From NCBI RefSeq assembly GCF_002926065.1, contig NZ_PREZ01000013.1, forward strand, positions 1-33,446: a stretch of DNA of 33,446 nucleotides, given 5' to 3'. The notes under the pieces were generated by a model, which did no database searches, was not told the DNA's origin, and saw nothing but the letters and a program-made list of their open reading frames with translations. Shown in pieces: positions 27,981 to 33,446 of the stretch. Position 1 is the first letter of the stretch; every line of letters starts with the position of its first letter. The DNA comes from Jeotgalibacillus proteolyticus (GTDB lineage: Bacteria; Bacillota; Bacilli; Bacillales; Jeotgalibacillaceae). Position numbers and translations under genes: made by a program.

Positions 27981-28139
27981 TTATACACATTACACACAGC
28001 TTTTTAACAGTTTAGAATCAACTTATCCACGTTATCCACAATCCTTCTGCCGTTTATCCACATTATCCACACAAAAAGACACACACTAAATTTACACTTT
28101 TTACACAGCCTTTTTATACTTATCAACAGGTTATCAACA
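27981..28139. promoter_or_regulatory. DnaA-box cluster
   Basis: Seven candidate 9-mers lie on the plus strand: TTATACACA (27981), TTATCCACG (28023), TTATCCACA (28032, 28054 and 28063) and TTATCAACA (28120 and 28131). Three are perfect consensus boxes. No dnaA/dnaN genes are near, so this is not oriC. B. subtilis has DnaA-box clusters away from oriC, one near gcp (tsaD), which titrate DnaA and limit over-initiation; this site has the same neighbourhood. The rest of the 27921-28286 gap is AT-rich without other features. Confidence 0.85.
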
Positions 28140-28286
28140 GACTGTGAACAAGTACAAATGTTCTTACAATTTTGAATAAATTACCACTCTTACATTTACC
28201 GAGTATGGTTTTCCAGAAATAGACGTTTAGGCAAAAACCATTCGGGAAAACTCCCACTATTAAAGAGTTGTGAGGAGGCATCATGA

Positions 28287-28943
28287 ATGAAAAAGCTATT
28301 GCCAATTACGATTTTCAGTTCAATGCTGTTTGTCACGGGAAATGGAATTGACGGTCATGCAGAAACTTCTGAAGACCTTCCATCAGCTGAATCAATTCTT
28401 ACCTCTGCCGCTGCTTTATACGATGGATTAGATGGTGTTTATTATGAAGTTGAAAAAGAAACCACCAGTGAACACCAATCCGAGGAACTGCTTGAAAAGC
28501 AATGGATTTATGATAATGAACATGGCTTCTTCAGACATTCAGAAATAACAGAGGATGACGACATCACCTTCCATTTATTCACTGACCTTGAGGACCCTGA
28601 CTATATATTTGAAACGAATGACAAAAAAGGGGACGCTGAACGCTATGAAAACCCGTTCCCTGAAAATAACGACCTGGCACTTGCAGGTGAACAATACGAA
28701 TACCTGCTTGAGAATGCTGAATTAACCTTTAAAGGGGAAGAAGAAGTGAATGGCTATGAAACCTATCATATCGAAGCTGCTCACGACGGAATCGTTTCTC
28801 ATTACTGGTTTGACCAGGAAACCTTCTACGAAGTGAAGCATTCCTACAATCACCCAAGCGCTCATTACAGCTCTGAAGTAGTCGACTATGAGCTTAATCC
28901 GGAGTTTGATGAATCACTGTTTCGTCCGGCTAAGGGGCAATAA
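28287..28943 (+). CDS. Exported protein, LolA-like fold candidate
   Basis: The 218-residue product has an N-terminal signal peptide (MKKLLPITIFSSMLFVTGNG, cleavage probably near GHAETS, about 24-26) and no lipobox. The rest is strongly acidic, with alternating strand-like segments such as GVYYEVEKETTSE, EVNGYETYHIEAAHDG and VSHYWFDQETFYEVKHSY; this last pattern resembles LolA/MucB-like outer-membrane-lipoprotein-carrier folds found in Bacillus exported proteins. Identification is by pattern only. ATG after GAGGAGG. It lies alone between the DnaA-box cluster and a terminator. Confidence 0.7.
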   Translation: MKKLLPITIFSSMLFVTGNGIDGHAETSEDLPSAESILTSAAALYDGLDGVYYEVEKETTSEHQSEELLEKQWIYDNEHGFFRHSEITEDDDITFHLFTDLEDPDYIFETNDKKGDAERYENPFPENNDLALAGEQYEYLLENAELTFKGEEEVNGYETYHIEAAHDGIVSHYWFDQETFYEVKHSYNHPSAHYSSEVVDYELNPEFDESLFRPAKGQ

Positions 28944-28958
28944 TTAATAGAGGAAAGA

Positions 28959-28990
28959 GGTTGAGACAACCCTAATGTCTCAGCCTTTTT
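28959..28990 (+). terminator. Terminator after the exported protein gene
   Basis: Stem GGTTGAGACA / TGTCTCAGCC (one G-T pair), loop of 7, followed by a T-run. Confidence 0.8.
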
Positions 28991-29123
28991 TGCACGGTTC
29001 ACTGCGTTTCAGGCGGATGCTTTCCGATGATCGGGGCCATGCATTAACTTGATAACGAAAGTGGATCTCAAGCACCCGCTCCGCTCACGTTTTTTAACTT
29101 ATCGTTATGTTCCAAACTCTTCT

Positions 29124-29659
29124 TTATTTTACGAACTCCTCTTTCAGTATACTCATTCGTAAGCGGTCAACAAAAACTCCTTTTCTAAGGCGGTCCTGCC
29201 TCAATATCCCTTATTCCACATACCCTATCTGTGTATAGGACTTAATCGCTTTTTCATTATCGAGCTCTACCCGCAGCCAGATTTTATTTAACTCAAGCTC
29301 ATTAAAACTAAACTCCAGCATCTCTTTCATGGCCGCTAACCCGTAGCCCCTGCCCCAATACTGTTTATCACCAATCGCAATCCCGAGCTCCGCATGTTTG
29401 TTTAATCTGTCGATGTTTTTAAGACCACCCAGCCAATATGCTTATCATTCTCATCAAGAATGGCTTTTTGTTCATATCCATTCGTTTTATTAATGCACTT
29501 ACTTATCCAGGCTTCTGTTTCGGCCTTGCTAAAAGGAGGATAGGTATCCGGCATATTAAGATACTGAATCACCTCCCGATCAAGACACCACCTGTAACGG
29601 TCCTCTGTATCCTCCATTACAAGCTCTCTTAATCTGACCTTAGGCAGAGTATCGTTCAT
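29124..29659 (-). pseudogene. Broken GNAT acetyltransferase gene (RimJ/RimL type)
   Basis: The N-terminal 85 codons (KVRLRELVMEDTEDRYRWCL, YLNMPDTYPPFSKAETEAWI, HIGWVVLKT) belong to a GNAT N-acetyltransferase. The acetyl-CoA-binding continuation, LGIAIGDKQYWGRGYGLAAM then LNKIWLRVELDNEKAIKSY, is in another frame. Adding one A to the A5 run near 29410 would restore it. A second defect is a TAA at 29211-29213 replacing a codon after GYVE, beyond which GILRQDRLRKGVFVDRLRMS runs on to 29124. Two lesions make a sequencing artefact unlikely. Substrate unknown. Confidence 0.8.
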
Positions 29660-29784
29660 GATCGAATTCCCCTTTTTATTTCGTATTCTACCATTAAAAT
29701 TAGTTCACCTATACAAAATTTCTCGAATTATATGGAGTGAATATAGAAGGATATGGTAAAATTTTTTATAACTGGAGGTGTCCC

Positions 29785-30252
29785 TTGAGAAAATTTCCTT
29801 TGCTCTTATTACTATCATTATTAATGGTCGGACTTTACGGCTGCAGCACCACATCAACTGCGGAGTCACGTGTTCCATTTGACCTGACTGAGGATGATGC
29901 AAAAACGATTCAAACGTATCTTAATGAAGAGGTTGAACCAATACCGGAGGATGGAGAGTTAATAAGCGTATTTAATGTTTTTGAAAGTGACAAAAACTCG
30001 GGGAAAATCTATTTATATGCACATATTTCAGGTGGGGGAGAACTTGGTGCTCCATTCGTCTTGTATGCGAAAGAGAAAAATGGCCAATTAATAATAACGA
30101 AACATAAGACGCCTCGTGAAGGCATTTATTGGGGCAAGGATTCTGGCAAGCTATTCCCGGATGATATTAGAGATAAGCTAAGCAATTATGACACTCAAAA
30201 AATAAATGAAGATTTTAAAGAGACATATCCGAATTTACAAAGCCTAAATTAA
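29785..30252 (+). CDS. Putative lipoprotein
   Basis: The 155-residue product begins MRKFPLLLLLSLLMVGLYGC, a lipoprotein signal peptide with lipobox LYGC and Cys20 as the lipid site. The TTG at 29785 is chosen because CTGGAGG lies before it; the longer frame from 29737 has no ribosome binding site. The mature part is hydrophilic (DLTEDDAKTIQTYLNEEVEP, YLYAHISGGGELGAPFVLYA, KTPREGIYWGKDSGKLF). No known domain recognised. It is followed by a strong terminator shared with tsaD. Confidence 0.75.
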   Translation: MRKFPLLLLLSLLMVGLYGCSTTSTAESRVPFDLTEDDAKTIQTYLNEEVEPIPEDGELISVFNVFESDKNSGKIYLYAHISGGGELGAPFVLYAKEKNGQLIITKHKTPREGIYWGKDSGKLFPDDIRDKLSNYDTQKINEDFKETYPNLQSLN

Positions 30253-30258
30253 CGAAAA

Positions 30259-30292
30259 AAAGACACCTCATCGAAATAGATGTGGTGTCTTT
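30259..30292. terminator. Bidirectional terminator between the lipoprotein gene and tsaD
   Basis: Arms AAAGACACCTCATC and GATGTGGTGTCTTT with one mismatch, loop GAAATA. It serves both convergent genes. Confidence 0.85.
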
Positions 30293-30300
30293 ACCATTCA

Positions 30301-31314
30301 TTACTGAAGCACAAGCCCCGGATTAGCATTTAATGCATACCCCGAACGTTTTCCCTGTTCAAAAAGAATCGTCCCGGCAGCTGCAATCATCGCAGCATTG
30401 TCAGTGCAAAGAGACAGCGGTGGAACAATCAGCTCAAGATTCTTATCCTCGCCAAACGTCTCCTGCAGACGCTCTCTAAGTCCTTTATTAGCCGCTACTC
30501 CCCCTGCTAAAAGAAGCTGCTTTGCATGATATTCTTCAACTGCCCGCTTTGTTTTCGTTACGAGCACATCAATCACACTTTCCTGAAAGCTTGCAGCAAG
30601 ATCCTTCGCATCAATCACTTCTCCGCGCTGCTCAGCGTTATGAAGCGTATTAATCACGGAAGACTTCAAACCGCTGAAGCTAAAATCATACGAGCCTTCT
30701 TCAAGCCATGCACGAGGCAGCTTAATGGAAGGAGTGCCTTCCTGGGCAAGCCGGTCAATATGCGGTCCCCCCGGATAAGGAAGTCCGAGTGTTCTTGCCA
30801 CTTTGTCGTATGCTTCCCCTGCTGCATCATCACGCGTTTCCCCTATCACTTCAAATGAACCGTGCTCTTTCATCAGAACAAGTTCAGTGTGTCCTCCGGA
30901 AACGACTAATGACATCAGTGGAAAGTCCATTTCTTTAAGAAGGCGATTCGCATAAATATGCCCTGCAATATGATGAACGCCGACTAGAGGAATAGAATGA
31001 GCAAAGGCGATTGCTTTTGCTGCATTTACTCCAATCAATAGAGCACCTACAAGTCCAGGTCCTTCTGTTACAGCAATCGCATCAATCTCTTCAATGGAGA
31101 GCTCAGCCTGATTAAGTGCTTCCTCTACTACATACGTCATCTGCTCCACATGATGGCGCGAAGCAATTTCAGGAACGACTCCGCCAAATCGTTTATGACT
31201 TTCAATTTGCGAAGCCACAACATTGGATAAAATCTCAGTGCCATTGCGGACGACAGAAGCGGCGGTTTCATCACAGCTTGTTTCAATTCCTAATACGATG
31301 GTTTCTTTTGTCAT
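30301..31314 (-). CDS. tsaD: tRNA t6A37 threonylcarbamoyltransferase TsaD
   Basis: TsaD transfers threonylcarbamoyl to A37 of ANN-decoding tRNAs, with TsaB and TsaE. The 337-residue ASKHA-fold protein shows [15 protein letters not shown] (about 8-22), the metal-binding HHIAGH (about 110-115), VSGGHTELV (about 133-141), [13 protein letters not shown] and the C-terminal [12 protein letters not shown]. The ATG at 31314 overlaps the rimI stop (ATGA), which favours it over the ATG 15 bases upstream. It is the last gene of tsaE-tsaB-rimI-tsaD. Confidence 0.96.
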   Translation of the reverse strand: MTKETIVLGIETSCDETAASVVRNGTEILSNVVASQIESHKRFGGVVPEIASRHHVEQMTYVVEEALNQAELSIEEIDAIAVTEGPGLVGALLIGVNAAKAIAFAHSIPLVGVHHIAGHIYANRLLKEMDFPLMSLVVSGGHTELVLMKEHGSFEVIGETRDDAAGEAYDKVARTLGLPYPGGPHIDRLAQEGTPSIKLPRAWLEEGSYDFSFSGLKSSVINTLHNAEQRGEVIDAKDLAASFQESVIDVLVTKTKRAVEEYHAKQLLLAGGVAANKGLRERLQETFGEDKNLELIVPPLSLCTDNAAMIAAAGTILFEQGKRSGYALNANPGLVLQ

Positions 31315-31760
31315 CTTAATTCCACCCACATCACTAATGCATCCTCCTGGTTATCTGAGTAGTAGTTTTTTCTGATTCCGCCCTCTAAAAATCCAAGCTT
31401 CTGATAAAGCGAACGTGCCACTAGATTACTGATTCGAACCTCTAATGTAATGGTTTTTGCTCCGGCATTTCTGGCCATCGAAATAACCTCCTGCATCAGC
31501 AGTTCACCAAGCTTTTGGCCGCGCAGCTTTGGCACAATAGCAATATTCGTAATATGCGCTTCGTCCATGATGAGCCAAAGACCGCAGTACCCGATTACTT
31601 CATTTTCTTTTTCCATTAAAATATATTTGGCAAATTGATTAATCATCAGTTCATTCTCAAATGCTTCCCTGCTCCAGGGTACAGAAAATGATTCACGCTC
31701 TACCTGCATAACTAAATCAATATCCTTAAGTGTCATTAAACGATAAGAAACATCACTCAT
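31311..31760 (-). CDS. rimI: Ribosomal protein S18-alanine N-acetyltransferase RimI
   Basis: The 149-residue GNAT protein has [20 protein letters not shown] (about 20-40), [20 protein letters not shown] (about 70-90, acetyl-CoA-binding RGxxxG-like) and [20 protein letters not shown] (about 115-135). It acetylates the N-terminus of ribosomal protein S18. The ATG at 31760 lies inside the end of tsaB with GGGAGAAAG upstream; the longer frame is unlikely. It is translationally coupled to both neighbours. Conserved position in Bacillus (ydiD). Confidence 0.92.
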   Translation of the reverse strand: MSDVSYRLMTLKDIDLVMQVERESFSVPWSREAFENELMINQFAKYILMEKENEVIGYCGLWLIMDEAHITNIAIVPKLRGQKLGELLMQEVISMARNAGAKTITLEVRISNLVARSLYQKLGFLEGGIRKNYYSDNQEDALVMWVELR

Positions 31761-32460
31761 TATCTTTCTCCCGTTTTTGGCTTTCAAGCCACTTCACCTC
31801 TGCCTCTGCCAGGCGAATATAATTTGGCACAACGTCATGAACCTCACCCGGCTCAAGCTCCATGCCGATTAACCCGATTTCACTGGCTCTCGGAAGATTT
31901 CCTGTAATAGGTGTACGAAAAGCCCGATTTCCGAGCCTCTCTTTTATTTGCTGCCAAAATCCTTCTACATCCTGGCCTGTAAAAAGGATTTTCTCATCTC
32001 TGTCTGAAAGTCCTGCAATCCAGTCTTCCATTAACACATTTGTATCCTTAATTACTTCCACAAGCTGTCCTTCATCAAACCTGTAAAGCGCTGTGTAGGC
32101 CTGTCCGCGTCTTGCATCAAAAACCGGGCACATCAAACCATCAAAATATCGGCCGGGACCGGTGAGTGCAGCTAGACTTGAAACACCCACAAGAGGAATT
32201 TTCAAGGTCCATGCAAGCGTCTTGGCAATCGTAACCCCAATGCGCACCCCTGTATAGGACCCAGGGCCTTGTGCTACGACAATACGGTCAAGATCCTTCG
32301 GGGAAAGATCAACAGAAGCAAGCGTTGACTCAATAGCAGGCATGGCTTGAAGAGAATGATTTTTTTTGCTGTTAATCATCGTTTCGGCTATAACCATTTT
32401 ATCGTTCATCACCGCAATGGAAAGCGGATAATTAGATGTATCAATAACTAGTACATTCAT
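31753..32460 (-). CDS. tsaB: tRNA t6A37 biosynthesis protein TsaB
   Basis: TsaB is the inactive TsaD paralogue that dimerises with TsaD in the t6A complex. The 235 residues show an ASKHA N-terminal domain, VLVIDTSNYPLSIAVM (about 3-18), GPGSYTGVRIGVTIAKTLAW (about 66-86) and CPVFDARRGQAYTALY (about 110-125). The ATG at 32460 follows AAGGAGATA and overlaps the tsaE stop (ATGA); the ATG 18 bases upstream lacks spacing for a ribosome binding site. Confidence 0.94.
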   Translation of the reverse strand: MNVLVIDTSNYPLSIAVMNDKMVIAETMINSKKNHSLQAMPAIESTLASVDLSPKDLDRIVVAQGPGSYTGVRIGVTIAKTLAWTLKIPLVGVSSLAALTGPGRYFDGLMCPVFDARRGQAYTALYRFDEGQLVEVIKDTNVLMEDWIAGLSDRDEKILFTGQDVEGFWQQIKERLGNRAFRTPITGNLPRASEIGLIGMELEPGEVHDVVPNYIRLAEAEVKWLESQKREKDNE

Positions 32461-32909
32461 GACAATATCTCCTTGCACAGCTCTCCATATCTTTCTCCGA
32501 TGGGGCGAAACTCAAATCTTCTATCATTTTCACCCTCATGAAAAATTGAAATCTGCAGACGCTCTGCAGGAAGCTGCTCTTCAATTAAGTGAGCCCACTC
32601 GATCAGACAGACTCCTTCTCCTTCAAAATACTCTTCAAATCCTAAATCCTCTCCCTCATCACCTAAACGGTACACGTCCATATGATAAAGCGGAAGTCTT
32701 CCCTTATATTCTTTCATAATCGTAAAGGTTGGGCTGTTCACGTTTCGTGTTACCCCTAATCCCTTTGCAATTCCTTTTGAAAAAGCTGTTTTTCCAGCGC
32801 CAAGATCCCCTTCAAGCGTAAGGACATCCCCCGCTTCAAGCAGTTCTCCTAATTTATATGCAAATGCTGCTGTTTCGTCAGGATGGTTTGAATTCCAGTT
32901 GTACACCAT
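32457..32909 (-). CDS. tsaE: tRNA t6A37 biosynthesis ATPase TsaE
   Basis: TsaE is the small P-loop ATPase that resets the TsaB-TsaD complex. It has about 150 residues with Walker A GDLGAGKTAFSKG (about 34-46), NSPTFTIMKEY (about 57-67), YHMDVYRLGD (about 73-82) and LIEWAHLI (about 101-108). The ATG at 32909 has GGGGGC 7 bases upstream and is preferred to the ATG at 32930, which has no ribosome binding site. It is the first gene of the operon and starts about 35 bases after the terminator of the rRNA/tRNA operon. Confidence 0.93.
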   Translation of the reverse strand: MVYNWNSNHPDETAAFAYKLGELLEAGDVLTLEGDLGAGKTAFSKGIAKGLGVTRNVNSPTFTIMKEYKGRLPLYHMDVYRLGDEGEDLGFEEYFEGEGVCLIEWAHLIEEQLPAERLQISIFHEGENDRRFEFRPIGERYGELCKEILS

Positions 32910-32944
32910 TGCCTGTGCCCCCATCATCAACTCAAATTTTCATT

Positions 32945-32969
32945 AAAAAAGACTCACCCTCTTGGAGTC
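32945..32969 (-). terminator. Terminator of the rRNA/tRNA operon
   Basis: On the minus strand a short stem GACTC...GAGTC is followed by TTTTTT. The stem is only 5 bp, so strength is uncertain and readthrough into tsaE is possible. Confidence 0.55.
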
Positions 32970-33099
32970 AGTCATCATGGTTGTCTATAGTGTAAGTGTA
33001 CATGATTTTATGTAAAAGGCAAAGTCTCATATAGAGATTTCAGTCAAACCTATGCTCACATTAAACAAAAAAAATAACCATGAATAAATTCATGGAAAA

Positions 33100-33175
33100 T
33101 GGCGGTCCCGACCGGGATCGAACCGGCGATCTCCTGCGTGACAGGCAGGCATGTTAACCGCTACACCACGGGACC
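33100..33175 (-). tRNA. tRNA-Asp (GTC)
   Basis: The minus strand shows the acceptor stem GGTCCCG/CGGGACC, D-arm GTGTAGCGGTTAAC, anticodon loop CTGTCAC (anticodon GTC), T-arm GGTTCGATCC, and an encoded 3' CCA. 76 bases. Confidence 0.96.
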
Positions 33176-33182
33176 TTGGTAA

Positions 33183-33256
<74 letters not shown>

Positions 33257-33302
33257 ACAATGTGGCTTTTAAAAAGCCGTAAAGATGATTAAAAATGATA
33301 CC

Positions 33303-33419
<117 letters not shown>

Positions 33420-33446
33420 GATTGAAAGCTCGCGCCTTCAAAACTG

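Noticed and set aside
27981-28139. Chromosomal origin oriC
   Set aside because: DnaA boxes are present but there is no dnaA, dnaN, rpmH or AT-rich unwinding region with them; the neighbours match the tsaD region.
29000-29110. Possible dispersed Bacillus intergenic repeat after the exported-protein gene
   Set aside because: The GC-rich text recalls degenerate intergenic repeats, but no second copy exists in the window to confirm it.
33000-33060. Promoter for the tsaE operon upstream of the rRNA operon terminator
   Set aside because: TTTGCC and TACACT at 17-base spacing are only a weak match, and a transcript would have to pass the terminator.

Overview
The window comes from a low-GC Gram-positive of the Bacillaceae type. 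Its right part (about 20.7-33.4 kb) has the Bacillus subtilis gene order tsaE-tsaB-rimI-tsaD-ydiF-rex-tatA-tatC-ydiK-ydiL-groES-groEL. It also has Bacillus-like 5S rRNA and initiator tRNA sequences, a perfect CIRCE operator before groES, and Gram-positive ribosome binding sites with TTG/GTG starts. The species cannot be named from sequence alone.

Layout: (1) 1-2485 is a complete IS21-family element (istA, istB, imperfect terminal repeats) that cuts off a gene whose 3' remnant ends at 2914. (2) 2.97-3.4 kb has three 11-bp iterons, a short hairpin and a small ribbon-helix-helix-like gene, which together look like an origin of transfer with its auxiliary protein. A diverged inverted copy of the hairpin region lies at 11.2 kb, so the two copies bracket the defence cargo. 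(3) 3.66-8.46 kb (minus strand) is a defence operon: a Shedu-like DUF4263 nuclease, then an OLD-family ATPase/TOPRIM nuclease (GajA-like) and a UvrD-like helicase (GajB-like), i.e. Gabija. (4) 8.56-9.96 kb is a heavily frameshifted tnsD (Tn7-like target selector), preceded by an unrecognised 264-residue protein. (5) 11.95-15.84 kb is a very large KAP-family P-loop NTPase with membrane segments, a plausible stand-alone defence gene. (6) 16.1-20.7 kb is a decayed satellite/PICI-like replicon: an AT-rich putative origin flanked by GTTAC/GTAAC iterons, a primase-polymerase/DUF927 helicase gene broken into three pieces, an excisionase-like gene, a repressor without its N-terminus and an apparently intact tyrosine integrase that abuts the 3' end of groEL.

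The core region after the island encodes the chaperonins, a CPBP membrane protein, the Tat translocase pair, the redox repressor Rex, an ABC-F ATPase and the t6A tRNA-modification genes with rimI. It ends in the tail of an rRNA operon (tRNA-Asp, tRNA-fMet, 5S). Between ydiF and tsaD there is a cluster of DnaA boxes near gcp/tsaD, as in B. subtilis, plus two small exported proteins and a broken acetyltransferase gene.

Overall reading: a mosaic island next to groEL, built from satellite, conjugative and Tn7-like fragments. Mobility and replication genes are largely decaying while the Gabija/Shedu/KAP genes remain open. The left end of the island is not in the window.
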